A stretch of 64,000 nucleotides of DNA from Phallusia mammillata (GCA_003260075.1 QLIY01000149.1:155688-219687); one strand, 5' to 3'. Counted from the stretch's first letter, positions 38,101 through 50,741 are shown. Translations and numbers: made by a program. Notes: generated from the letters alone by a model not told the origin.

Positions 38101-41100
38101 TGGTAGCATGCAGTTTATTCTTTATGTCCAACAACAGAAGTATAAAACTGCTGAGGCACCCAAAGCCAAAGTTTGGGAGGATCAAGAAAACTATTAATGG
38201 TGTATATTGGGAGAAAAAATCTAGCATTACACAGAAGAAATACAAACTAAGCAAAATAAATCCCTTTGCCTATAATTGCATAGAGTCAAACAATGTAAAT
38301 TTATATTTGTCAAAAAGCAGGAAAAAACAAAGAGAAAGATTTAGTTACCGGTTGGGAGTCACTGGATTGATTAGGATCCGACGAAAGATCATAAAAGCAC
38401 TGAAAAGTTTCTCCTAGTATTGGATTGTATGGTTTCTTAGCAACTGAGCTGTCTCGTCCAGCTGAGAATGTGCTGAGGTAAAATCGTAAAAATGCCATCA
38501 TTCTTGTTTCAGGGGTTGCTTCGTCTGCCACTCTGTCAACAACAAAAATAAATAAATGCAAGATAGTTAAAAAAAATATCAAAATTTTACTAAGGAGCAT
38601 TTTAAATGTGAGTTGGGTAAGATTCCTGAAAATGTTTAAAAAGGTTGAGCTTTAAGTAGCGTATTACAAATGTGAAATTACTTGCCAATCTTAATCCATT
38701 ATTGTTTAAATACAGATTAATGTTCAAGCATATCAATGCCCCTGGGGTTATAAAGTCAGCCAGTCTCTACCCATGGAGGCTGCAAACTGCTGACACAAAC
38801 AAACAAGTTAACCAATTTACATGTTTGACAAGCACTTTATATGGTGTGTCAGTTTTCCAGAAGAAAATTAGTGCCTGGAATTTTAGAGTACTGTGGAAAA
38901 CCTATGGAGACATTACTCTAGGGTTGGGCTTTTGACCGGTCAAATAAAATCTGGTCAATTGACCAGTCAAATAGGTCAAATATCGGTCAAATACTATTCA
39001 CATTATTAAATTGCAATTTTAGTTAAAAGTTGGAAGTCAATTCTTCTTCTGAAACGTAAGTAATGGAAATGAAGGTTTCAACTCATGTAAATTTGTTTGT
39101 GAAATAGGAAATGTCCAGTTTGTATTATATTACAGACTTTTCTGACTGCATTCCATGCTTCATTTTATCAATGACCCCACCTGTGTGTCTGTAATTTTTA
39201 TTCAATAATCACATTTGTGAACTGGATTCTCATAATATTCTATATATCAGAACACAATAAGTACTGACCTGTAACTTATCCACAAAAATCTATTCAGGGC
39301 AATTATAAGCTAAATATATAGCGACAAACAATTTTTGGATGAACTATAGAAAAAAGGACTGTAGACCTACAAGTTTGCACAGATGCTTTAAATTACTTAG
39401 ATTTTTTATCTGTCAGTAAAAATGTGCAACATTTGCAAAAATGCCCAAGTATATACTAATGAACTAACTGCCATAACGTAAATCAGATCTTAATTTCAAA
39501 TGAAAAGTATCTCCTAATTGTTTTGCCATTTATTTCAAATGAATAAAAGACATCTATCTTGGCTTTAAAAGCACTTATTAATACAAGAGTATGTCCTAAA
39601 CAGTTCTACCTGAGGGTTGTTAGATAATTTACCCTTTCCAACAACCAAAAAGCAAGTCCAAGAAAATTTACCACATGTAATTTTTAAAATTAAAAATAGT
39701 ATTTGACCGGTCAATTGACCGGCTTGCCAACCCTACATTACTCTAATGGTTTTGTACAAAAATCAGTTTGGCTGAAATGTTTCTTAACCAAGACAATATG
39801 ATACAAAACAAAGCTTACTGCAAAAACAGATCAGGATGGGCAAGAAAGTCGGCATACATTTCCAGCAACGAACGCCTTTCCAATATGAAAGTTGGAAGCA
39901 CTACCTTTGTGAGATCCATTCCGAGCTTCACCTAAATATTACAGATTAAGTTTAGTAAAAATTACAAACACAATGTACACTGGAACTTACTTGAGATAGA
40001 AGATGCATTATTACACTTTTGTGTTCCTCCACTGATTCACCTGTTTTGCAAAGTAAGGGTAAAAACCTTGGCACAATTAATAGCACAAGCACCCATAAAG
40101 TTTTTCAACAAAAAAAAACTGACATGCATTTATTACTTACTATTTTAAAGCAATGTAATGAATAAACTGTAACAAGGTGTGTATGCTTGGGAGACCAGCT
40201 GATTCGGTATAATGCCTTTAATAGGCTTGGCATACTGTAAACTGTAACAAAGAACAATTCTAGCAACCCTTGACCTAATTTGGTGTTTCTGATTCTGATT
40301 TTTGGTTAATTCTGGAAATTTCTAAAAGGTTATTAAATGCAGCCCCAATAGACAATGCACTCTTCAACACTGAATAACTTTAGATACCTATTATTTATGC
40401 AAAAAACAAAATCTTTTTGTTTTATCTTGACCAAAAATGAGAACAAAATGTAGGTAATGATCAGAAAACACAATGAAATCAATGCGGTCCTTTTATTGTT
40501 GGGTGACCCATAACTTACCTTCTTTGTTTGCATTTGCATCTTCTTCGAGCATATATAAATTTTGTTCTCCAGAAGATGAATGTTCATTTTCAGTATTGCC
40601 GTTGGTTGCTGACACAGAAATATTTGCTACGTCCACGTTTTCAGAAACAATTGGTATTTGTGCCGAGGTGCTCTGACCAGCAGGTCTGGTGGAATGTTGT
40701 TGTTCATCAGCAGAAGATTTGCTGCGACTTTGGGAATATGACGTAGAGTTACGATGTTTCAGTAATTTCACAAAAGATGGCATCATACACAAACAAATTA
40801 CTGTTAAGCACTCCACATTTGTTTTTTGATCAATACAATATCATGCTTAGATATTGATAGATGTGTTTGGCAATTAATATCTATAATTCATACCACATGG
40901 TAGCTAATTAGTAATTAATAAGGATGTTTTCACAGTCAAATATATCTAGCTATTCTGCAGCTAATATGCTGATACAGAAAACTGTATTTCAGCACCCTTG
41001 TTAACTTTTGTACAACACATACATAATTTCCATTTCATCCAAAAAATTGCTTGGCTTATCATATTATTTTGCAGAACTGAACAAATAAATATAATCTATA

Positions 41101-44100
41101 AAAACAAGAATAATATTTGCAATCCACTGTTAAAGTAATGTACTCATAATAATCCCTCTTATTGTCATCTACACCTGGGTGCCAGTGGCCCACATAAAGC
41201 AGAATTTTTAAGTGGTTGTTAAAGGCGCTGACCAAAGGCACATATTAGCTTTCATGACTACAACCATGACAAATGGCCACGGTTGATAATTAACTTGTTG
41301 AAATTCTATTCATAAAACTTTCAAAACTAAAAAGTAGCTCAAAAGCCCCTGTTGACTCTTCTACTGTAAAGCGTCAATTGTGTTCTTTGACAACTAACCA
41401 AGGAATGACATCATATTTAGAGCAGTGGAAAATGTTACATGAAACTAATAACTTCCTGCCAGACAGCCTCCAAACAAGCAATAGGTGATGCCATTTATTG
41501 GCCTTTACATGAATGGCAAGACTGCACTTAATGTTCAAAGTGTGAACCTGTTCTATACACATGTACAAAAAGAATAAACAAATTAAAAAAATCATAATAC
41601 CATACATAAAAAACAGGCAACATTGCCTTTATGTCTACGACATAAAAAACAAACACAGGAAATTATGGTGCTTGCATTATGTATAAAATATATTTGCACG
41701 AACTAACATGCCTATCCAAAATCACCATACACAAAAAAAACTCACATTTATATTTAGAATTAGGACATTGGTGGAAACTAACGATTTTGTATGTACTTGG
41801 GTGTATATTATCACCGGTAACTTTTGTTTACTCCACACATACAATTTTATCCAGGCTATTGAAACATATGTCATTCTTAACTTACTTGCTTTTAATGGAC
41901 CTTAAATCCTCAGCATCATAAAATTCTCCTTCATCTTCACTACTTGAATAAGATCTGGCAGGAACTTCATTCATTGCTAAAGGATAAAATAGGAAACATG
42001 TTATGAGCTAATACTGCTATTTGTTCCCCACTTCCAAAACATATTGCTTGTGCTTGATTTTTCGGTTAATGTTGCTAACGATTATACTAAAATTTCCTGA
42101 TACTTCAGCACTTGATAGGCATTTGGTTAAACCCCATTCGAATTTATTGCATGCTTTTTTAGCTCCAGAATTTGTTTGTATATACTTTAATGATGGCAGT
42201 ATAAAAAGCATGCAAACAGATTTATGTGAGTATTCAATCTGCAATTGTATGTGCCGATTTCGCTGGTGAATAAAACAGTGTAGCATTAAGTTGTTCGTTT
42301 ACATTTTAACACTGACATTTCAAATCATTTTCTAATTAACTGCCATGTGTATGCATGTTAATTGATAAGTTTCTTTAATACTATTGTTTACTATTTAAGA
42401 CAATTATAAAACTAAGTAAAATGTTAACAAAAAAATCATTAGGCAAAAAGACAAAATATACCCAAACTTTATTTACTTCACCAAAGGTATGATCTACATT
42501 CTACAAGGTAATGATTTTTTTTATACTGGTAAGAAATAAAACACAAAAGTTTGGCATTATTACTTTGAATAGTACTTGGTGGAGGTGTAAGGTGTGAATC
42601 TACTTCACCAACATCATTTGATTTAACATGCTGTGCTTCAATAATTTTGCTATGGACCTCCGACAATTCTTCACTGTCTGGAATGACATCTTCCCCATTA
42701 GTTAATGACACATCAGTCACTGCACAGGCTTGTACTAAACACAGTAATGTAAGGATTTGAGATATAATTTTCAATATTTTAATCCACTTTTAATTTGTCA
42801 ACCTTAAACAAGGTAGTATATGAATCATAACATGCCAAGCCCATTGAAGGTGTCATACCAAATCAGCCAGTCACCAAGCATGGTTTAGATATAAATGTGC
42901 CATGATTGCTGGTTTGCATGAATGCTTCAGGGTCATGAATTTATATTATTCTTATCTGAAGGTAGTATGTGGGTACAATTTAAGCTCATTGTCCCCCCAA
43001 AAAAAATTAGAAACCATTCACCTATAGTTTTGGGGTATTTACTATGAAAACATGCTGTCTGTAATTTTAGGGCAAAGTTTATCAAAATATTTGCATTTTC
43101 TTGCATTCTGATATTGTGCTAGGCTGAAATGATTCCAATTTCTATGCAAACATTTATAAATGTAACACACCATCACCATTTCCTTGCTCTGGTTGAGGTT
43201 CTTCATTGTGGTTGAAGGAAGTAGCACCTTTGGGTAATTCTGAACTTGGCAGAGGTTCGACATTTGCACCAGTGATTAGACTGTCACTTGGTTTTAGATG
43301 TAAGGGAGCATTGCTTGAAACATTCACAGTGACTGCAGTCTAAATGCATGTACATGTGTACAGTAGAGGATTGTTAGATATGTACGCAATAAATTTGGGA
43401 CACTCAATGGTAAGCTGATCTTCAAGAAGTAATACTTCAACACTAGTTAAACCTAAGTTTTCAGTATCAGGTCAGATAACAAATATTTTGATTGTACAAT
43501 ACCTTGGCTATTTGCAACAAAACAATTGACTTCTTTACAGCTTCTACCATTTCCTGCAAAAGTAAATCAACATTAGGAAAAAATATGCACAAGAGTAAGT
43601 AAATCATACCTGGGCTGTCATAAGAATACCCTCCATATTCTACAAATAAAAACAAAACTGCCATTAACTTCTGTATATACAACAACTTCAGTAAATCTAG
43701 TGCAACTAGAGTACCTGCTTTTCAGTTGAACTTTCCAGTGCATCAATTTTATTCTCTACTCCCTAAGAAAACATTTAAAAGGTGATTTGAACTGTCATTG
43801 AAAGTTTAGTTTAAGTATCAACATACAATGGCCAAATTTTCTAAGTCAGGATGGGTACATCACTGGGGTCAAGCTTAGTAATGGGACGAGTACTCGGCAT
43901 CGATGGTATCGAACGATTTCAGTGGTATCGATACTCGTACTCGGTATCGAAATATTTTGTCTCTATTTTCGATACCAACCTCGATACCGAAGGCCGGTTT
44001 ACACCATAGGAATGCGGGAAACTTTTTGCCAATATTTGCTTCGGACAGCACAACCTCGGGAAAAAGTTCCGCCAGATTGCGAATATTTTTTTCGCTATCG

Positions 44101-44517
44101 TGAGGAGATAACATTTTTTTGCATGTGTTTGATGTCGCCTGTACCCCGGCCATGGCAGATAATTTAGCCAGTGATATACAACACTATACTTAAGTACTCG
44201 GTAATCGTACCCGGTACTTGGTATCGAAGGTATTTTTATGTGGTACTCGTACTCGGTATCGGTACTCGCTTCAAAACCTGGTATCGTCCCATCACTAGTC
44301 AAGGTTATTTCATGACTGACAAAAAGTGGTGAAACAGAGATAATATAATAAACAGAATAGTAATACGGGTTGTTTTTAACAGAACTGGATTTTTTATGAC
44401 ACCTACTTTTATATTTTCCAAAAGTAGCTGTAGATATGCATCAGCTTCAGCCAACCTTCTGTCAAACTCGTCTAGAGCAGTGTTTGACATGGTTTCAACC
44501 TTGTGTAAAAATATATA

Positions 44518-44583
<66 letters not shown>

Positions 44584-45358
44584 AACAGATAAGCTATTTA
44601 CATACCTGCCGATGACTATGTCTTAAAATGGTGTCTTCTAAAGCACCAGCCCACTGTTTTCGCTCCTCTGCATCTCTTGCTAAAAGTATGTGTATGGTTA
44701 ATAACTTTTTAATAACTTATGGTTAAAGTACAATATTGTTCCCATGCATGTGGAGTACTATTATAAAACAAAGCTTTACAGTACAAAAGGTAGTTGTGTC
44801 TCAATGCTGGTGACCACCAGTGTAAATGTAGGTAATTGATCACCATTTTACCTTGGAAATGAAAAACTTTTTGATCGACTGTGATAGTAAAAGTCGAGTC
44901 ATCTTCGTCATCAATTCCAATGATTGCATCCCGAAGACGAACGCAGCCACGACGCGATCCACGCTTCATTTTGTCTTTTGACTAAGCATTCATTTGCAAA
45001 ATCAGTCATAACAAAGGCTTTACATTGCTGTTTTTTTAAATGGTAAAAGGAATCCCAACTACACAGCATTTAAAAAGCCTACCCTCTTTTGACCTTAATA
45101 AGTGCAACTCCACAACCAAATTTATAATTTGAGAAAACTTATATAATTGACACAGTTAAATAAATTGACATAGTTATTAAACTATATGTATTGATTCAAT
45201 AATTTTTAAAAAGTCCATATGGGAGAAAAACTGACAATAATACTCACTGTATAGTATGACAATAATCCAGTGTTGTCATCAAGGACAAACCATCTGTATT
45301 GCCACCCTTTCATAACATTTGTCCATTTGCTCAAAGGTCCTTCCATATATGCAGCCAT
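35130..45358 (-). CDS. OSBPL9: Oxysterol-binding-protein-related protein 9 (OSBPL9/ORP9), complete
   Basis: Twenty exons in gene order: 45248-45358, 44852-44981, 44606-44679, 44407-44499, 43715-43762, 43610-43639, 43503-43553, 43171-43339, 42564-42734, 41886-41976, 40519-~40727 (acceptor uncertain), 39991-40040, 39819-39931, 38349-38532, 37695-37884, 36713-36917, 36326-36404, 36174-36246, 35856-36010, 35130-35195; about 763 residues (human 736). The PH domain comes first ([40 protein letters not shown]). Next are a coiled coil ([18 protein letters not shown]), a divergent linker, and an FFAT-like EFYDAED near residue 312 that would bind VAP at the ER. The lipid-transfer domain carries the fingerprint EQVSHHPP near residue 526 and [18 protein letters not shown] and KPFYGGK. 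The C-terminus has [11 protein letters not shown] and [14 protein letters not shown]9 exchanges PI4P and sterol/phosphatidylserine at ER-trans-Golgi contacts. Confidence 0.96.
37028..37291. repeat. ~123-bp direct duplication split by a G10 run
   Basis: Copies 37028-37150 and 37168-37291 differ only by small A-run indels. Between them is G10 (37151-37160) plus ATAAAGG. In OSBPL9 intron 15. Confidence 0.95.
37541..37691. repeat. ~70-bp direct duplication split by a G17 run
   Basis: Copies 37541-37611 and 37629-37691 (starting ACACCAAATGGTGTATGTAG) flank G17 (37612-37628). The second copy lacks about eight bases and has one or two substitutions. The second copy ends 3 bases from the OSBPL9 exon 15 donor. 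Confidence 0.95.
38920..39734. mobile_element. 815-bp element with 10-bp target duplication
   Basis: Left end AGGGTTGGGCTTTTGACC, right end GGCTTGCCAACCCT. The termini carry TTGACCGGTCAA-type palindromes. The 10-bp duplication ACATTACTCT is perfect at 38910-38919 and 39735-39744. The size suggests a Mutator-like family. Non-coding; in OSBPL9 intron 13. Confidence 0.88.
43876..44297. mobile_element. 422-bp MITE with TAGTGATGGG termini, copy 2
   Basis: Left end TAGTAATGGGACGAG, right end CGTCCCATCACTA. Flanks GTCAAGCT / GTCAAGGT match in 7 of 8. Reverse orientation relative to 12099-12533. In OSBPL9 intron 4. Confidence 0.9.
44518..44582. repeat. G65 homopolymer in OSBPL9 intron 3
   Basis: Sixty-five consecutive G on the + strand (C on the coding strand), about 20 bp from the exon 4 acceptor and 23 bp from the exon 3 donor. 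The whole intron is only ~106 bp, so the run makes up most of it. Confidence 0.97.
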
Positions 45359-45767
45359 TTTGCACAGCGCAAACAAACTTAAAATTATTTTGGTTTAGCC
45401 TGTCAATTCTACCACCTGATCACATGCAAAGCTTGTTATGTTCATGTTAGTGGGGAGTGTCTTATTTCTTATTGATGAAAATTGCGCACTCATGACATTG
45501 ACACGTCCAGTGTGTGCCTTCGTGAGGTCATAAAGTCCCGGTCGCAAAATACAAGACGCTAATCAAAAACGCTGATAAACAATTCACATTTCGAACATCC
45601 CATCGGCTAATACATCAAAAACTGAGACAAAAATGTGTGCCAGTTTTGCTTTAACATAACAATGCAATTTTAAATTTTTCATGTTCTCCAAAAGTCTTAA
45701 TTATCACGTGACCAAAATTTAAAAGCCGACCAATTCAATCATAAATACTCTGTGTCAGGACTCATGC

Positions 45768-46229
45768 CAGGGGTCTCAAACTCAAACAAGTTTGAGGGCC
45801 AAAAACAAACTTTTGGGGGGGGGGGGTAAGTCGAGGGTTTTGTGACAACAAACGTATTACAATTACATGATGAAAAAAGTAAGATGTCCATTAATGTATT
45901 AACCACATTAAAAAAATAAGTAACAAACATACATAAAATGTGGCAAAATGAAGGAGCCAACTGTGCTTTATTGCTTTGTGTGGAAATGGAAACAATGGCA
46001 TACAATGACGCAAAAATGTGAAAAACATTACGCACCAATCGCAATTGCTGATTCTAAAGATTTCTATCATCCAATTAAAACGTTGCATATACCACTAATA
46101 GAGAATGATTATATCATGTAAATGTAAACTCACTGGTCTGACACGGTATTCCGCCTCAGTAAAACAACTTCTAAAAGTTACTTCGCGGGCCGCGCAAAAA
46201 CCCTTGGAGGGCCGTGTTTGAGACCCCTG
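45768..46229. mobile_element. 462-bp hAT-type MITE
   Basis: Ends CAGGGGTCTCAAACTC and GTTTGAGACCCCTG are inverted repeats. The flanking octamers have diverged. Contains a G13-14 run near 45815. Confidence 0.8.
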
Positions 46230-46891
46230 AACTATGTAGTATCTATGATTCAATGGCGATGTGTAGTATTTTGTAGTTCGTCGACTTGTAGCCAAATAAA
46301 AAAGTGCATTATGTGAAAAGTGACAACAAATTTTGGACCAAAAATGTTAAAATGACTATAATTTCATTTTTTAATCCAAGTTATCAATTGTCTCGCAACT
46401 CGCGACCCAATGAACAAGACGACAATTATCTTCAAGTTATTTGATCTTGCGAGATTTTTTACGCTTGGTGCTTTAACTTCAATAAAACACTTCTCACCGT
46501 ACGACAAAGTAGAATTATTTCTTTGTCGCATTCATTCTTATCTCAGCATTCAATACGTTTTAAAACTAACCATGATGTCAGAAACGAGCATTGGTCAAAA
46601 CATTGGAACTATGACGTTGTCGAGCATTGGTATAAAAACATTGTGTAAAAGCAAAACAACGTAAAGAGTAAAAAAGACATAGATTATAATCAAAATTGAA
46701 CATATATCCAACCTCTCAGTTTAAGTTTAATGTACTTATGCAAACCAGAACCTTCACAGTGGTAAAACAGTCAGCTAAAACGGTCCGGGATCCGAGGTCG
46801 CTCTCGTCAAAATTTATTACCGGATTTATTGCGTTTCGTTACGACCAAAGTCATACAAATCTTGTGTTTCCTATGAATGTATCGCCCATAC

Positions 46892-47709
46892 CAGCGATGG
46901 CGAACCTTTTTAGTTGAATGGGTCAAACATGAGACCAAAATTCGGAAAGAAAACAAAGTGGGTCACATATTTTGTTGTATGTCAATGTCAATGCTGAGAA
47001 GCTTGTGGCTGCATCTTTTCTGCAAGTCTTGCAATACTAGGTAGTTTTCAGTTTAATACACGCAGCAGTTATATCTGGGCTGAGACGATCCCAGGCACTT
47101 GATTTTATGAAATTCATGTGTGAAAACAAGGATTCGCATGAGGTAAACTGAACAGCGTCAACAAGTTACAACCCATCGTTTTTAAGTTGTACGTTTAAAT
47201 AAACATATCTGTTGCCTCACAATTGACTCAACCATCTGTATTTTAAGACAATGGCAATCTGACAAAGGGCTTAATTGTTGGTAGAGCTACTAACACCATA
47301 ACTCAAATGACAACCAAAAGTCGATTGGTTATATCTCCAAAAATGCTCACGGTTAGGGCTATTAGGGTCGGGGTAAGGTATTAGCACTTAAAATTCAACA
47401 AAATTAACCCCAAAAAGTAGTTACTAATGTTAAAATTTTAAAAACTTATTTCCCAACCCAACCCATTTATAGCCGCCAAATAAAAAATTCAGCTCTTTAC
47501 GCCCCCTTGTGAAAGCGAATCCCTCGAGGTCGTCATTTGAGTTATGGTGTTAGTAGCAGCTCTACCTTAATTGTTGTGTTGCTTTTTATTCTTGAAAGTC
47601 TGGTAACCCTACCTATAGTAATCAGTATAAATTTTTGAAACAAGTGGGTCACTGGAATTCACGTGGTGGGTCACTCCGTGACCCGCGGGTCAGTGGTTCG
47701 CCATCTCTG
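46892..47709. mobile_element. ~818-bp hAT-type element with a nested MITE
   Basis: Ends CAGCGATGGCGAACCTTTTT and GTGGTTCGCCATCTCTG are inverted repeats. GGGTCA/TGACCC sequences occur near both ends. Interrupted by the 9-bp-TSD element 47280-47566. Confidence 0.82.
47280..47566. mobile_element. 287-bp MITE with 9-bp target duplication (Mutator-like), copy 2
   Basis: Same family as 8735-9009, reverse orientation. Starts GGTAGAGCTACTAACACCAT and ends GTTAGTAGCAGCTCTACC. The 9-bp duplication TTAATTGTT is perfect at 47271-47279 and 47567-47575. Nested in the 46892-47709 element. Confidence 0.94.
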
Positions 47710-47865
47710 TGCTAGCCCATTTAAGAAAATAGACCTATTTCTTAGTATACCCATTACAACAGGATTTAGATGGTACGAAGTGATCAATAGGTCGCCAGGT
47801 GGTACATGATCCGAATAGGGTTGAGAACCACTGATTTAAAGCAATGACAATGCGTGAAGCCTTAC

Positions 47866-48694
47866 CATAGGATGTCTTTCCACCAGAGAAATTGTAACCA
47901 TAGTTGGAGTTTTTGGAACCTGTTTTGTTAAAACATGCTGTCACACTGTTAGAAAAGCAAGATTCACATGTTTCAGAAACATACCACCAAATGTGTTTCC
48001 TCCAGAATAATTGCTGCTGGAATGCATGGAGTTGGCACTTTGGTTGTTGTAATTTTGATTATTATTCCCACCAAAAGATGAAGTGGCCACTGCACCAGAG
48101 CGGTTGGAATTCCCATAGCCAGTACTTGCAGACCCAGAATTGTATGAAGATGAAAACCTGTTAAATTACATCAAACTAATCAACACAATATCAAACAATG
48201 CTATGTTATTTACAAGGTTCTTTGAGCAATAGCAATCACTCAACACTATTTCTGGAATTTGCATTATGAAAACTTTTTCTTATTTAACTATCAGTTGGTG
48301 TTAATTCTAAATCCTGTGCATTTCACTCACGATGATGAATAACCAGTGGAGGAGCTTATGCTTGCCGGCTGATGAAATGAATACTGGGAGCTTGAAGGTT
48401 GTGAAAACCCATCTAAAGAAAAGACAAGCTTCATAACATCACAATAATGGTTCATGTTCAGAAATGCAATACCTACCTGTGGTGCTTGGATTACTTGTGA
48501 AATTGTTGTTTGAAAAAAATGAGTTCTGTAAAAAGTAACATGACTATGTTAACCTATCGTTCATTGTGAACTCTAATGGGTTTTAATAGTAACATTTAAT
48601 ACAGCAACAAATAAACTATCAGGCATGTTTTACATGAACCAAAGAATTCAATTCAATTCTTACATTTGATGAAGTTGCAGCATTCGGTTGTGTT
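47866..48694 (-). CDS. Ser/Asn/Gly/Tyr-rich low-complexity protein, partial (5 exons)
   Basis: Exons in gene order: 48664-~48694, 48477-48525, 48331-48412, 47985-48157, 47866-47919; phases agree (0, 1, 2, 1, 1). The translation is a prion-like low-complexity sequence: NSFFSNNNFTSNPSTT, DGFSQPSSSQYSFHQP, SFSSSYNSGSASTGYGN, TSSFGGNNNQNYNNQS, NYSGGNTFGG, NYGYNFSGGKTSYG. FGG and YG pieces recall RNA-binding-protein tails or FG-nucleoporins, but no folded domain is present, so I give no identity. The 5' side stops at an ambiguous base (N at 48695) and then a MITE begins at 48699. The 3' side ends in a normal donor with no following exon before the transposon block. Missing exons may lie across the repeats or be lost by misassembly. 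Confidence 0.6.
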
Positions 48695-48698
48695 NGCC

Positions 48699-49114
48699 CA
48701 GGGGTGCATAATCTTTTCGCTATGACGGCCGCATCACAGATCTTTATTTCACCAGCGGCCGCCAATTGCCTGCTTGCTTGTGTTTCAAAATTACTGATGT
48801 AATAAAATACTTATATATTATATATATATATAGTTATATACTATCTAATGGCGCCTAAAAAGCTTAAATTAATTTCTAACTTGATACACAATTTGACAGT
48901 CTTAGTTTTTATGACGTCATAATCTATATTGTGACGCTTGTGGTATCTGCTTTCTCGCATTATTTGCACACATAGGCATAAAAAAAGTCTGGCACATATG
49001 GCTACTAGGCTGGTAATACTCTTTTAAGTTCCACAAAATGTGTTTAAGCAGTTAGAAAATCTAAATATTTGGTAAAAGAGTTTTTATTTACGTCACGGCC
49101 GCAAGGCACCCCTG
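48699..49114. mobile_element. 416-bp hAT-type MITE
   Basis: Ends CAGGGGTGCATAATCTTTTC and CAAGGCACCCCTG are partial inverted repeats. Relative of 25539. The left flank contains the N, so the duplication cannot be judged. Confidence 0.75.
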
Positions 49115-49946
49115 GTATACCCTCTACACGGGAATGATGTGTAAACAATAAATGTACGCACGTATACCATTTATTGTGATTGACATAATAACGCAAAGTG
49201 TTTCGCTACCCCAAAATTATATTCCGCGACCCCAATTGGAGTCGCGACCCACAGTTTGAGAAGCCCTGATTTAATAACTATACTTTTTACGCCACCCATC
49301 GGTATTTAACACATTTTGTCTGATGTGAGTTCTTATGTTAGCAGTGCTACTGGAATTTCGGGAAATATTGGCAAAAAAACGGATCGTTCCAGTAATAAAA
49401 ATTATCCTATGTTATAATTTCATCACTGAACACAGGACAAAAATATTTCGTTAAATAAATTTTTGTTATAGCAGCACTATTGTTACACCAAGGGTAATTA
49501 ACTCGGACATTTCAAAGTAGGCTACCACAGGATAATTATCGGTGGGCTAGTGCAGGGGTCACTGTAGATGTCACGTTCCCGTTTTCACGGGTACGCAAAA
49601 GTTTGGGACTGACTATCGGAAGTTCCTTAACAGCTAACGCTCGTGTACTCTGATCGGCAGCAAACCTCTTCTTTTACATTTATTCACGTCCAACCACAAC
49701 CAAAACAACAATCCAGCACTACTTCGCAGTTATCTCTATCTTCTTCTCTGTTATGTTATATCTTATCGTTAGATGGGCGCTCTTATAAAGCTGATGCAAC
49801 AATGAAAAGGGTAAAAGGCGCTAACATGCCGTGACGATTTCCTTTAGATAAAACAATGGACACTGCAACGGGCAACGGCGAAGCGATAAAACTGGGACAC
49901 TACAACAATGACAACACAATAGCGCCTGCAACGAAAGACTCTAGAC

Positions 49947-50364
49947 CAGTGGTTCTCAACCTTTTTGCCTTTGCGGACCCCTTTTGGTACTGTCAAGCTA
50001 ATCGCGGACCCCTATGGAGGTTTTGGTATTTTTTGTCCTTTTTTATTAACAAGCAACCCAAAAAAGGTGCAGAATATACCAACCACGTTTGGTCCAGGAC
50101 CAAAATTTCAATCACTTTGACTGCACTGCGACATCGGAACTCAATAATAAAGAGCCATTACATCGTGATGTGACGTTGTTTGCCACTGAAAATTTACCTC
50201 TGTTGCATCACAATGGGGCTAAAATGTCACAATGCATTTCGGTTTGTTTTTTAAATAGCGCTTTATCAATATCGTTGTCTGCAAAATTAGGAAGTTGTCG
50301 CGGACCCCCTGAAAACGCTTTGCGGACCCCTGGGGGTCAGCGGAGCCCCGGTTGAGAACCACTG
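49947..50364. mobile_element. 418-bp hAT-type MITE
   Basis: Perfect 8-bp duplication CTCTAGAC (49939-49946 and 50365-50372). Ends CAGTGGTTCTCAACCTTTTT and GGTTGAGAACCACTG. GCGGACCCC repeats near both ends. Confidence 0.95.
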
Positions 50365-50741
50365 CTCTAGACGTACAGACATTACCCGTGATGCGTGGTA
50401 ATTGGGTCGTGGGATATTATCATGGGGCGGTCTAGAATATTTGTGACAGTCACCAACGCTTTGAACCCGGAGGGCTACCTTAAGATAACCAAATGGTTCG
50501 AGGGCTACCAGTTCTTAACCCGAACCCCCGAACCGGTTTCAGCTGTTTAATTCATTAAGCCAGTGCTGAATCCGAACCGTTAACTGCGATTTTCTTAAAA
50601 TCCGACCTGGAGTTAAACTGCGTATAGCTTGTTTAGCGTTGGACCCGAACCGGACCAGTAAAATGCAGTCTTCATTACTTTTTGTAAACGCCAACACAAA
50701 ACTTAGCGATTTCAAACAATGTAGCAAAGAATGCGCTACAT

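Larger units (their letters stand above)
45359..47865. other. OSBPL9 upstream region and transposon block
   Basis: Starts with the presumed OSBPL9 promoter/5' UTR (45359-45767), then repeats at 45768-46229 and 46892-47709. The 46230-46891 piece shows nothing recognisable. A lone hAT right end (GGGTTGAGAACCACTG) lies at 47819-47834. Confidence 0.55.

Noticed and set aside
43919..44302. 127-codon minus-strand frame (and similar ones at 12019-12461)
   Set aside because: It reads through the GATACCGAGTACC repeat MITE; composition is that of the repeat and both copies have such frames by default.
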